From Toxotes chatareus (lineage: Eukaryota > Chordata > Actinopteri > Toxotidae): a DNA stretch of 64,000 nucleotides. The position numbers were made by a program, and so were the translations under genes. This document shows, in pieces, positions 11,300-22,204 of the stretch. The notes under the pieces are model-generated. The model was given only the letters and a program-made list of their open reading frames with translations, was not told where the DNA came from and did no database searches. The stretch is taken from contig CM028882.1 in the NCBI GenBank assembly GCA_016801885.1, forward strand, positions 1,364,001-1,428,000. Direction: 5' to 3'. Every line of letters begins with the position of its first letter. Position 1 is the first letter of the stretch.

Positions 11300-12490
11300 A
11301 ATAACTTGGTAGTTAAACAGCCGGTCCGCTGCTGTTCACTCTCCTCACACATGACTGTGTGGCAACGCACAGCTCAAACCACATCATCAAGTTTGCTGAA
11401 GACACAACCATGGTGGGTTTGATCAGCGGAGGCAACGAGGCCCTGTACAGAGAGGAGGTGACACAGCTCAGCGACAACAACCTGTCCCTCAACGTGGGTA
11501 AAACTAAAGAACTGGTCATTGACTTCAGACGGACGGACCCCACACAGACACGGTCCACTGTGCATCAACAACCTGCCAGTGGAGACTGTCCAGAGTACAA
11601 AGTTTCTGGACGTGCACATAACAGACGACCTCACATGGACACAAAACACCAAACACATTGCAAAGAAAGCCCAGCAGCGTCTGTACTTTCTGAGGAGGCT
11701 GCGAGAAGCCCACTTCCCAACCTCCATCCTGACAACATTCTACAGACCATCACAGCATGGTTTGGTAATTGCACTGCTGCAGACTGTAAGGCCCTGCAGC
11801 AGATTGTGAGGACGGCCGAAAAGATCACGGGAGCCTCTCTGCCCCCCTCTCAGACATCTACAACACCGCTGCCTGCGCAAAGCCAAGAACATTGTCAAGG
11901 ACATTACCCATCCCTCCCATGGACTCTTCACCTTACTACCATCAGGCAGAAGGTTCTGCAGTATCACTGCCCCCACCTCCAGAATGGGGAAGAGCTTCTT
12001 TCCCCAGGCAGTCAGACTGTTAAACAACCTATAGTGCAATATAATAAACCTGTAATATTAACTGTTTTGGCAACGTATAATGCAAACTAGCACTCTGCAC
12101 TTTTTCTTGCTGCTAATATATCATATATATACTTTTTAATAAACAACCATAACTGCTGTCTGCCAGTGCTCTGTGTCTAGCATTGTTTTCTTATGTCACT
12201 GTTGTTGTTTGCTTTATGTCACTGTTGTTTCTGCACATTATGTAAATGTGTATGTACATGTGTGTCCTAGAGTGTGTGTGTGTCAGTGTGCATGTGTGCG
12301 CAAGAAATGTGTGATCCCCATGATTGTGTGTGTGCGCAATATGTGTGTGTATGTGGTCGAAATAGTGTGTGTGCACTATACTGTATCTGTCTTGTCTCTA
12401 ATGTGTTTTAACAGTTGTGTATCTCACCAATTGTTCAAGGTGAAACACTGTTTCGTCTCACTGTATATGGCTGAAACAATAAACCTACTT
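11300..12490 (+). mobile_element. L2/CR1-like LINE 3' fragment, unit A
   Basis: A decayed piece of reverse transcriptase: FAEDTTMVGLISGGNEALYR (the usual catalytic FADD here reads FAED), then NLSLNVGKTKELVIDFRR, and after a frame change near 11520-11560 the segment FLDVHITDDLTWTQNTKHIA and KKAQQRLYFLRRLRE. This order is typical of the C-terminal half of fish L2-type elements. It is frame-broken and inactive. A plausible 3' end lies near 12480, where AATAAA is followed by CTACTTGACTTGACC. Confidence 0.8.
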
Positions 12491-12635
12491 GACTTGACCA
12501 TTATTGCCCAAACAGTTTTCTCTCAGACGGTGCTTTGCTGTCATTTTCTGCAGCTTCTCATGTGGCCTACACACACCCTATTCTCTAGCCATCCCCTCAA
12601 CGTGCTTCCCTGCAATAAAACAGACAGAATTTTAC

Positions 12636-12678
12636 TCTCTCTCTCTCTCTCTCTCACTCACACACACACACACACACT
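12636..12678. repeat. (TC)n(AC)n microsatellite, unit A
   Basis: About ten TC dinucleotides followed by a CA run. The equivalent tract in unit B is several times longer. Confidence 0.95.
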
Positions 12679-13189
12679 TTTCACACTATTATCACTGACT
12701 AGTTCCCCATCAATATTATCAGCGACCTTGTTTCAAGTTATTAAACCGTTAAAAACACTAAACAGGCTACAGCATCTTCACTTTAATAACCAATGTTTAT
12801 CACAGGAACAGACAGCTGCCGCTAACGTATTGGGCCTCACAGTAACGCTAGTAGTCGTGAGTTGTAGAGTTTCTCATGTGGCTTCCACACAAACACACAC
12901 TATTCTCTACCATGGGAATCAACATGGCTGCTGGTTAGACACACTGTGCTGGTCAGCTTGAACAATCCCTCAAATATCATGAAAAGAGTCTGACATCTAA
13001 GCTCTCTGTGAAGTTTTTTAACTTTACAAGAAAGTGAAGTTGAAACTTGAAGTAGCATTTTCTGCTATTTTGAAGTATTGAGCACTTTTCATGACATGTG
13101 CTTGGCAACCAGCATTACTGGATTACCTGGAATCTCAGCAAGATCATTTTTTTTTCTTCTTCTTCTTTCCCTTTCCCATTTTTCTATAA

Positions 13190-15485
13190 TTATTTAAAGA
13201 AATGGCAACTAAGAAACTGGCAGAAGATATGGAGGAAGTGAAAAAGTCTCTGAGCTTTATGTCAGAGGAACTAAGCAAGGTGGTGAAACAACAGATGGGC
13301 CTACTGGATTTAATTGAGGAAGTGTGACAACTGAACACTGTGATCAAAGAAAAAGACAAGAAGATTGAAGAGCTGGAAAGAAGAGTGGAAGATTTGGAAC
13401 AATACACAAGGATGGATGATTTGGTGATATCTGGCCTTGAGACGACCCATCGTACTTATGCACGGATCATAGCAGGTGACAAAGAGGGGGAGGATGCACC
13501 AAGAGGTGAACTGCACTCACTTGAACAGCAAGTTATGCAGTTTTTTTTTTAACAAGAAAGACATCCCTTTAGCAAGTAAAAATATAGCTGGCTGTTACAC
13601 CATATCAAAAAACCAAAGCAAAAGACCAAACATTGTCATTCGCTTTGTGAGTAGAAAACATAATGTTGTTATTGGTTTTTTTTGTTGTTGTTGTTTTGTT
13701 TTTTGTTGTTGAGATAAATGAGAACAAATATTTTCAGTAGGTGATAATTTTATTATAAGAGAATGTGTGAATACACAGAATTTTCTGCTTTTGATTTTCA
13801 AGAACACAAATCATATGAGTTAGAAAATGACATTGATCCAGAGACCCACTTCTACCAGAATATAAATATGAACTGTGAGTATTATTCTAAAGATAAGTTT
13901 AGTTTTGAATTTAAGGGTTTTTCACTGATCCACTTTAATAGTAGGAGTCTTTATCGTAACTTCTTCAAAATAAAAGATTATCTTCAGCAGCTTCAGCAAA
14001 AATTTAGTGTAGTAGCAGTTTCAGAGACTTGGCTAAGTGATGATAAAGAATTGCAGAATGGATTAGAGGGCTATGAAATGTTTGTACAAAACAGGGCCAA
14101 CAAAAGGGGGGTGTTAATTGTGTCATTGAACCATTTACCTACATATGTAACAAATCCTTTTTAACAGGTACTTTTCCCGATAAAATGAAAATAGCTAAAG
14201 TGATTCCAATTTATAAAAATGGTGATAAGCACACTGTATCAAATTACAGACCTGTTTCATTGCTACCTCAATTTTCTAAAATACTGGAAAAATTCTTTGT
14301 TGAAAGACTTGATGTCTTTATTGACAAATATCAGCTACTAAATGACCATCAGTACGGTTTTAGGAGTAATCGATCTAGCATTGATGGAATTTGTAGAACA
14401 TATATCTACAGCAATAGATAAGAAAGAGCATGCTGTGGGTGTGTTTATTGATTTAAGTAAAGCATTTGATACTATCGATCACTCCCTACTTCTGCAGAAA
14501 TGTGAACAATATGGTATAAGAGGTGTTGCACAATGTTGGTTAAAAAGTTATTTAAGCAACAGATTTCAACATGTAAAAATTAATAATATTGAATCACAGA
14601 TGAAAGGAGTAACCTGTGGTGTTGAAATTGAAAGGGTAAATGAAACTAAGTTTCTGGGAGTAATTATAGATCATAAACTGTGTTGGAAGCCACATATAGA
14701 TTATATCAAACGTAAATTATCTAAATCAGTTGCTGTTCTTTATAAAGTAAGAGATTTGTTAAATAAGAAATGTCTGCATGTACTGTATTCTTCACTTGTT
14801 CTGCCTTACATGTCATATTGTGCTTTAGTATGGGGAAATTCGTATAAAACAAATATAGACCCAATTATTAAACTCCAGAAAAGAGCCATTAGAATAATAA
14901 ACAAAGTTGGATACAAACAACCAACTAATCAATTGTTTATAGGATCCTCTATTTTGAAATTTATGGATTTAGTGTATTTACAGACACTTGAAGGGCTTTT
15001 TGGGTGGTGAAAAATAGTGTTCCTATTTCCATTCAGACTTTATTTAAATTAAGAGAAGGAAATTATCATTTAAGAGGATTGTTTAAAAATAAAATATAGA
15101 TGTGTTTCAGTTTTGGGTGTCAAATTGTGGAATGGACTTAAAGATGAATTGAAATGATGTAGTTCCCTGTTGAGGGTTAAGAAAACTTTAAAATGCAAAG
15201 TAATTAATTCCTATAATAAGAGTCAATAAAATGCAAAACAGTTAAGGAGAATTTAGGTGTAATGTAATTCTTGTACTTTTTTTTTTTTGTTTTGCTGTTG
15301 ATATTCTGGGTTATTCTTTGGATGGTATAGGATAGGCAATAATAAGCTTTGTGCGTCAGCCTATTCCTTTTTCGGTTATTGACTGTGACATTTGTGTGAA
15401 ATGAATTTTGTTTATTTTATAAGATGTATGTAACCGAAATAAACTGAAAAAATCGAAACTGAATTGAATTGTATTGAACTGAAAA
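13190..15485 (+). mobile_element. Internally deleted LINE (CR1/jockey-like), unit A
   Basis: Starts with a coiled-coil ORF1-like reading (ATG at 13202, MATKKLAEDMEEVKK) stopped by TGA after EEV and continuing as IEELERRVEDLEQYTRMDD. A partial endonuclease follows (LIHFNSRSLYRNFFKIK, VSETWLSDD). This is joined directly to reverse transcriptase motifs (NYRPVSLLPQFSKILEK, FIDLSKAFDTIDHSLLLQK). The segment that should hold PQGS and the catalytic FADD is missing: QMKGVTCG runs straight into VEIERVNETKFLGVII. The C-terminal part and a 3' tail with AATAAACTGAAAAAATCG and GAATTGAATTG are present. Unit A also has frameshifts at a G-run near 14107 and a T-run near 13541. It cannot be autonomous. Confidence 0.85.
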
Positions 15486-15491
15486 CCATAA

Positions 15492-18400
15492 CACACATTC
15501 AGAGGTGGTTAGTAACGAGTTACATTTACTCCGTTACATTTACTTGAGTAAGTTTTTGAAAATAAAATACTTCTAGGAGTAGTTTTAAAACAATATACTT
15601 TTTACTTTTTCTTGAGTAGATTTATAAAGAAGAAACAGTACTCTTACTCCGCTACATTAGGCTACACTGAGCTCGTTACTTTTATCAAAGGTACTGGATA
15701 AAGCTTTAAGCTATCTCTACTTTTATTTTGTCAGAGAGAGACTTCCGCCCAAGGATCTACCACGTGACTGTGTTTAACCAATGAAACGTAACCCTAGGCC
15801 ATTGTGCAGTCTCGTCACGTGACCATAGTCAATCTCAGCGGCGGGACGGGTTAGTTTTGCGGCTACTGCGGTCGAGTGTTTTTGATAGCTAAAAAATGGC
15901 ACAATCAACAGTCGGCAATGCAGACGAGGACAAGGAGAAACACCCCTGGCCTCATATTGAAAGTATGTTTAGTTTACGAACAGTGAGAAACTAGAGTTAC
16001 ATTATGCGGTGTCTTCTGTGTCTCCCAAAACAAACTGATATTTCAGCATTCAAAAACTCAACGTCTAACTTGAGGAAACATGTTGCGGTAAGTTTGACCT
16101 AAATTCGGTCTTGTTAGGTTACATGAGTCTACTCTGTGCTGAGCTTGATCTGCCTGTAGCCTCAGAGATATGTTTTTATCCACAGAGGGTTCACCCCAAC
16201 AAACTCTCCAAGTACACAGACTTACTAGAGGCCCACAGAAAACGCAAGTCCTCCTCTTCCAGTGAGAAATGCAAAAATAACAGCCTTCACTGCCCCACGG
16301 CGGGTAACACAAGCAACGCTTGACAAGCTAGTGCTAAATTTTGTGTGTGAGGCTAACCAACCATTTTCTGTGGTTGAGACGCCATCGTTCAAGACTATGA
16401 TAGAAACCTTGCAACCTCTTACAGTAATGACAAGGAAAACGTTATGCAAAAGAATACAGGAAGCTGCAAAACACAAGAAGAGCATAATCATCAAAAAGCT
16501 GAGTGCTGTGAACTATGGTGCAACCACAACAGACTGCTGGTCTGCCAGACAGAGTAGCTACTTAGGTGTCACCTATCACTGGATAGACAATACCTCACTG
16601 GAGAGGCACTTTGCTGCATTGGCTTGTAGCAGAGGTGGAGTATCAAGATGTGTCTGCTATTCTGGATGACAACACAGGCCTTGAGTACCAACTTCCAAGG
16701 CAACAAAAGTGTGCATGCCATCTCCTCAATCTTATATCCACAGTTGATGCCACTGCTGCAGGAGGAGCTGCCAACAAAACGTACAAGAAGCTGTCTAGGT
16801 CTGCTTTTGCAAAATGTCACGCTCTTTGGAATAAAACTGGCAGGTCCACCATGGCTCATGAAACAATGGAACGTGAATGCAAGCTGCAGCTTCTCCGACC
16901 CAATCAGACACGTTGGAGCTCCCTGTTCCTCGCTATCGAAAGGATTGTGCGCATTCACCGAGAGCAAGGAGAACAAGCAACTCGCAATGTCTGCACAGCA
17001 TTAAAGATAAAGATGTAAGTTGACAAAACTTCTATTTTATTTCTAAAGAATAATAAAAATAAATGAGCCCTGCTGATTAATGGGTGAATCTAACTGTCTC
17101 AAGTAACTAAGTTTTCTTTGCATGATAATGTAATAATTGTGGATTATTTGAATGAAATAATTTAACAAATGTATTTTATTTTTATTTATTTGTGTATTTA
17201 ACATTGACAATGCACAATAAATACATTGCACCAGAAATATCTTTAAGTCATTTTTTGTCATTACATCTTTTATAGGTTCAATCCAGCTGAAATGGGATTT
17301 TTGGTCGAGTATGCTGCTGTGATGAAGCCTGTTGCCATGGCCCTTAATATCCTCCAAGGGGAATCATCTGTGCATGTGGGCCTCCTGCTGCCAACACTGT
17401 ACCAGTTGAGGGACAAGCTGAAGAGGCTAGAGTCATCTTGCAAAATGTGTACACCTCTTGTTCACGCCCTGCAGAGAGGGATCCTGAAACGTTTTGGAGA
17501 CATCATGAAAGACCCTGAGCTGATTGCAGCAGCAATACTCCTACCAAGATTCAGAACATCCTGGACCACAGAGGAGTACATCTTAAATGCTGGTAAATAT
17601 ACTTGTGTAATTAACATATAAATCTGTATAATGTTACTGTCATTTAGGACTAGTGTGTCAGTGACAAACCACAGGGTGGCAATAGCTCAGGTAGCTTTTA
17701 ATGTCAAGCATCAGCAATTTGACAGCCTATACAGTAGAAAGAATAATGTGCAGACCCACTGTAATTATTTTGAAAGTGGTTTATCTTGCCACAGGCCTGG
17801 ACTACATCAGAAATCCCCTCGACACAGACTTGGGTGATGTCACCAGTACAAACAGCAACCAATCTGATGAAGATGACTTCTTTGCATCCATGGAGTCAGG
17901 AAAATCTCAAGTAGGAGAGCTGGAGAGGTACCTTTCATGTCTGTCCACTGCAGGTATGGATCTACTCCACACCTTTCCTCACATCAAGAAGCTGTCACTC
18001 AAAGTCAACACGGGTCTTCCTGCATCTGCAGCCTGTGAGAGACTTTTCAGTCATGCAGGACTCCTGTTCACGGCTAAACGATCACAGCTTCACGGCAGGA
18101 ACCTTGAGAGCCAACTGCTGTTAAAGCTTAATAGTCACATCACTGAGTGATTCTTTGGTGAAAATGTTTCTTTCTGCATTTTTTGTCACAAACGCACAGT
18201 TTCTGAGTTTATGGCCTTGTTCTGCCTTATGCTGAGCCACATGCACAGAGTTTATGGGCTGTCTTGTTCTAGTTCTGCCTGCTGAGCCCGGTGAAAAAGT
18301 AGATTTAGGTTTGGAAATTTGTGTTACTTGTGCTGTAATTTAAGTTATTTTGTAAATATTTTTGTAAAATTTTTTATGTACTCTTATTATTTCATTGATT

Positions 18401-18668
18401 TCATTTTTATTGAGGTACTTTACTAGGTACTTTAGGCATTTACCTAATGATTATTTTATTTTAAGGTATTAATTTATTATTTATGAATTTAATTAATTGA
18501 TTTTCTTATTTTATTGATGAGATAAACTCTCTCTACTCTCTGTCATTTTGTCTGATTGAATGCTCAATAAATAAATCAGATGTTACTCAATAGTTACTCA
18601 GTACTTGAGTAGTTTTTTTCACTCTTACTCAAGTAATTATTTGGATGACTACTTTTTACTTTTACTTG
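15492..18668 (+). mobile_element. Tol2-like hAT transposon, unit A, right end lost
   Basis: The left terminus CAGAGGTGGTTAGTAACG starts at 15500, preceded by CACACATT (15492-15499), which is one half of the 8-bp target duplication seen intact around the unit B copy. Transposase remnants include an N-terminal BED-type zinc finger (CLLCLPKQ near 16015) with an in-frame stop before it. They continue with PSFKTMIETLQPLT and YGATTTDCWSARQSSYLGVT, and the hAT C-terminal dimerisation region (LPASAACERLFSHAGLL). The coding parts are separated by intron-like DNA and frameshifts. The element stops at about 18668 inside its right end, where the unit A/B junction occurs. Confidence 0.88.
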
Positions 18669-18706
18669 GGCCTCCATTAACACTTTCTCAACAGTTTTTC
18701 AGAAGC

Positions 18707-19049
18707 TTTATTGAAACACAGTGTGTGTTGTCCATCTTCTTGTACTATGTTGAAAATTAAACATGCACTTCTTTTAATCACAATCAACCTGAGTTTAGAG
18801 GAAAAAAACATAACTAAAATATATATATATATTTTGAAATTTTTATTGAAGGGGAAATGTGGGGAAACCGGAGCACCCGGAGTAAACCCACAGTAATGGG
18901 GAAGGGAGTGTTGGGGTGGGGTATGGGGTGTGTTTTTTTGGGGGGTGGGGGTGGGGAAACCGGAGCACCCGGAGTAAACCCATAGTGATGGGGGAGGGAG
19001 TGTTAGGGTGGGGTATGGGGTGTGTTTGGGGGGGGGGGGTAACATGGTT
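18707..19049 (-). promoter_or_regulatory. 3' UTR of gene copy B with AATAAA and two 92-bp minisatellite units
   Basis: On the minus strand, after the copy B stop codon, come two G/C-skewed minisatellite units (aligned at AACCGG near 18866 and 18958, 92 bases apart). A canonical AATAAA follows, at 18707-18712 (TTTATT on the plus strand). The same arrangement is found after copies A and C, so the signal is probably used by the family. Confidence 0.6.
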
Positions 19050-21314
19050 TTAGGGTTCGGGGTCAATAACGCAATCTGATCCTGTACAGCAGCACAGTAG
19101 TGATCTTAAAGCTGAGTAGAGCCTGTTGAAAGTTGCACGCAGACGGAAATAGGTCTCAACTAAGACAAAGCGGCATTCTAAGTCTATATCACAATCATTA
19201 GCTGCCTTGGGTTTTTGAGCAGCAGTCTGTCTGTGCATGTCTGTCTGTGCAGCATCAGGTGATGAACAAACTGAGAATGATGAGGTCTCACTGCAGCTGA
19301 CATCAGAGGTCTTTGTCTTGGTGGTTTTTTTCTTTGGTCTGGTCAGCATGCCTGTCTGTGCAGCATAAGGTGATGAACAAACTGAGCGTGCTGAAGTCTG
19401 ACTGCTGCTGGCATCAGAAGACCTTGTGGTTTTTTTCTTTGGTCTGGTCAGCATGTCTGTCTGTGCAGCATAAGGTGATACCCAAACTGAGCGTGCTGAA
19501 GTCTTACTGCAGCTGACATCAGAGGTCTTTGTCTTGGTGGTTTTTTTCTTTGGTTTGGTCTGTCTGTGCATGTCTGTCTCTGCAGCATAAGGTGATGAAC
19601 AAACTGAGCGTGCTGAAGTCTGACTGCTGCTGGCATCAGAAGACCTTGTGGTTTTTTTCTTTGGTCTGGTCAGCATGTCTGTCTGTGCAGCATAAGGTGA
19701 TACCCAAACTGAGCGTGCTGAAGTCTTACTGCAGCTGACATCAGAGGTCTTTGTCTTGGTGGTTTTTTTCTTTGGTTTGGTCTGTCTGTGCATGTCTGTC
19801 TCTGCAGCATCAGGTGATGAACAAACTGAGCGTGCTGAAGTCTGACTGCTGCTGGCATCAGAAGACCTTGTGGTGTTTTTCTCTGGTCCGGTCAGCGTCT
19901 TTGTGATCAAGTCTGTGATGTCATCTAGTGCACCAAAGACTTGCTTACTTTCATTTGCTGTTAATGATAGCTTTTCTTTCATCCACAGACTCCCCAGTGT
20001 CATGAACTTTGCCACTGCATCCATGATCATGACATACAGCACTTCTTGAGAAATGTGTTGGTCAGAGCCATCGTGTGCCGAGATGACAGCGTCAGAGAAA
20101 CATGGAGCCTGGGGCATCGGATATTTGGAAGTAACCATCATATGCTTGTATATGCTTCTGGCGAGTCTCTGTGAATACTCTTTGTGCTCTATTCTTTTGT
20201 ATTTCAGAGGATTCTCCAACTGTTCGAGCAATATAGTAAACAAGTAATCAAACTCCGTTTTGATGGTGGTAGTAACCGACCTGGTTTGAACACTGCCACT
20301 CGTTGTTGGAGTGGCAGTGTCAGTGTCAGGTGCACGTATATTTGACCCTGAATCCTGTGTCAGACTCACCAGGAACTCTGGGTCTTCTTTTGAAAGCTCA
20401 CTCTCCAGCTTTGCCATCATTTCATCAAATTGTTCTGTGACAAACCTGATAAAATGTTCTTTCTTTTGGGCAGTGGTGAGGGTTTTTGTAGACATGGAAA
20501 ATTGAGAGAAATACTTTTCCAAGTGGTTAACAATTAACATTGCATTAAAAGAAAATATTGGAAGTCTCTCTCTTTCAGGCAACGAAATTTGTAACTCCTG
20601 AATGAAGTCTGTGATGCTAAAAGCAGCACCACGGGCCTCTGCCATGTTTGATATTCCATAGGACCAGTTCATAAGAATAGCAGCCACAGCGTCAGGGGAA
20701 ATCCAGTATATTTTTCTGGCAGACGGCACAGAGGTTGAGCCCCAGCACGTTTGCAGAGCAAAACATTGAGACGAAACAAAACATTGTTTCAGATATCTGA
20801 AGGCTTCAGTAACCATTTCATGTAGGTGTGGAGTGGGTATACTGCCGCTCACAAAAATCACAAGATCTGGTGGTAAATCCTGGGTTTTGGAAATAATTTC
20901 TAGAAGACAGCTCAATTTCCTTGACAATTCGGACTCAATAAGTTTTGCTAGATTTTCAGGCTTCTCACAATGTATACGTGGGATTTTAAAAACACCAGCA
21001 AAACTCACAGCGAGGGAGTCCGCAAGATGTGAGTTCTCCAACGCGTTTGTAACACAATCTGGAGTAAGTGTGACAAACCCTTCATTAGACAAAGCCATGA
21101 GTTTTGTCAATAAAAGTTTGCAACAGGTTTGAACCAGATTGGTTAGCATTTCAGTCACGATAGCAAGTGAGTGTTCTTGCTTTAACCCAATGGCGATCAT
21201 GCTGCAATCATCCTTATTAAATAGCTTAATATATTTCTTTACCAGCGGCTGAAGATCATCTAGTGTGATCAGTGCCCTGGTAAATCGGGATTGAGTTTGC
21301 GTAGATTTTGACAT
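19050..21314 (-). CDS. Array gene family, copy B: intact intronless 754-residue protein of unknown function
   Basis: A single open frame from ATG at 21314 to TAA at 19050. I do not recognise the family. Residues 1-250 form a mainly helical region (MSKSTQTQSRFTR, MIAIGLKQEHSLAIVTEML, LPPDLVIFVSGSIPTPHLHE). Residues 260-480 form a second helical region (LEKYFSQFSMSTKTLTTAQ, YKRIEHKEYSQRLARSIYK, VLYVMIMDAVAKFMTLGSLW). Then come about six Ser/Thr/Asp-rich repeats of 31-39 residues. The end is basic-hydrophobic with a cysteine cluster (YSALRSLLCCCTGSDC). No signal peptide or clear membrane span is visible; the cysteine cluster could be palmitoylated, which is inference. The C-terminus differs completely from copies A and C. 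The start is supported by the identical start context in copy A and the conserved upstream palindromes. The lack of introns suggests origin by retroposition or a fast-evolving single-exon gene. Confidence 0.75.
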   Translation of the reverse strand: MSKSTQTQSRFTRALITLDDLQPLVKKYIKLFNKDDCSMIAIGLKQEHSLAIVTEMLTNLVQTCCKLLLTKLMALSNEGFVTLTPDCVTNALENSHLADSLAVSFAGVFKIPRIHCEKPENLAKLIESELSRKLSCLLEIISKTQDLPPDLVIFVSGSIPTPHLHEMVTEAFRYLKQCFVSSQCFALQTCWGSTSVPSARKIYWISPDAVAAILMNWSYGISNMAEARGAAFSITDFIQELQISLPERERLPIFSFNAMLIVNHLEKYFSQFSMSTKTLTTAQKKEHFIRFVTEQFDEMMAKLESELSKEDPEFLVSLTQDSGSNIRAPDTDTATPTTSGSVQTRSVTTTIKTEFDYLFTILLEQLENPLKYKRIEHKEYSQRLARSIYKHMMVTSKYPMPQAPCFSDAVISAHDGSDQHISQEVLYVMIMDAVAKFMTLGSLWMKEKLSLTANESKQVFGALDDITDLITKTLTGPEKNTTRSSDASSSQTSARSVCSSPDAAETDMHRQTKPKKKTTKTKTSDVSCSKTSARSVWVSPYAAQTDMLTRPKKKTTRSSDASSSQTSARSVCSSPYAAETDMHRQTKPKKKTTKTKTSDVSCSKTSARSVWVSPYAAQTDMLTRPKKKTTRSSDASSSQTSARSVCSSPYAAQTGMLTRPKKKTTKTKTSDVSCSETSSFSVCSSPDAAQTDMHRQTAAQKPKAANDCDIDLECRFVLVETYFRLRATFNRLYSALRSLLCCCTGSDCVIDPEP
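19210..19890 (-). repeat. Coding minisatellite in gene copy B
   Basis: About six units that encode alternately PKKKTTRSSDASSSQTSARS and PKKKTTKTKTSDVSCSKTSA types, ending TDMLTR or TDMHRQT. Two units form a higher-order pair repeated once: blocks 19430-19640 and 19650-19860 are almost identical. The frame is kept throughout. Confidence 0.85.
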
Positions 21315-21329
21315 TGTGGCTATGATTGT

Positions 21330-21600
21330 GGTTTTCAGTGCGGTCGTCTAGCCTTTAACGATTCTGCTTTTGCTTCTGTCTTTTACTTTTCTTTTGTCTT
21401 GATGTCGCTCTGAGTGGCTAAATGCAGGTTTTAAGATCTATTTGTAACTACGACAACCTTTGATGCCACATTTTGACGTCACAACGTAAGAAGGGACATG
21501 TAAAGCCCTTCTTACGTTGTGACGTAAGAAGGGACATGCGCACACTGTACACATTCGCGCGCCTGTGCCTGTGCGCGCGAATGTGTACAAGTCTTGGACA
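21330..21600 (-). promoter_or_regulatory. Candidate promoter of gene copy B: CRE palindrome and GC-rich hairpin
   Basis: Same architecture as upstream of copy A. TGACGTCA overlaps a 20-bp perfect inverted repeat (21476-21495 and 21506-21525, 10-base loop). It is followed by one 17-bp perfect inverted repeat TGTACACATTCGCGCGC (21546-21562 and 21573-21589). The GC-rich hairpin is single here and doubled in copy A. Confidence 0.55.
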
Positions 21601-22204
21601 GATTAGATCAAACGTGACAGCCAGGGCTGTCAGGTCAACATCAACGAGCCATACATCTTTTATTCACTCAGGACGCTCAGGAATTACAATGGACTGACAG
21701 TCCTTGTGAGGACTGTAATGATCAGGTGATCAAGATCTACACGTAAGATTAGAAAACCTGACAGGCTCGATCTGTCATTAAGAGACTGGGTGAGTGCACA
21801 CACAGACTTTGTGTGCACCAGTTTGTTTGGATGAGTTGTTATTTTCTTTTTTTTTTTTTTTTAGCAGATCTACTGGTTAGTTCATACAAGGCATATTTTG
21901 AAAATGCATGTGTTACAGCATCATGCTGAACAGAGTGAAATAGTTAAGATAACTCACATCCTTGATTCAGTTTTGCAGTTTTTACTTTAAAGAAGTGAGC
22001 GCTGCAATGATCAGGTGGTATTACACATTAGACCACAGGGTGGCAGTAATGGTTTGTTATCATGCCAGTGGACATTAAGGCTCAGGTACAGAAGCCGGGT
22101 GGTAAGGTACAGGTGATGAGAGAGGTGACTGGGAAATTTTACTCTGAAAAAAAAAAAGATAACATTTGGTCCCAGTCTAAACAGAGAGGTAAAAGGTAAA
22201 GTTA

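Noticed and set aside
11359..12090. 243-codon plus-strand frame as a host gene (and its copy at 22264-22995)
   Set aside because: Only its first part matches reverse transcriptase; the rest is a wrong-frame reading of the same L2-like element.
12173..12961. 262-codon plus-strand frame
   Set aside because: It is a reading of GT/CA-rich and TC-repeat DNA after the LINE tail, with no domain and heavy low-complexity content.
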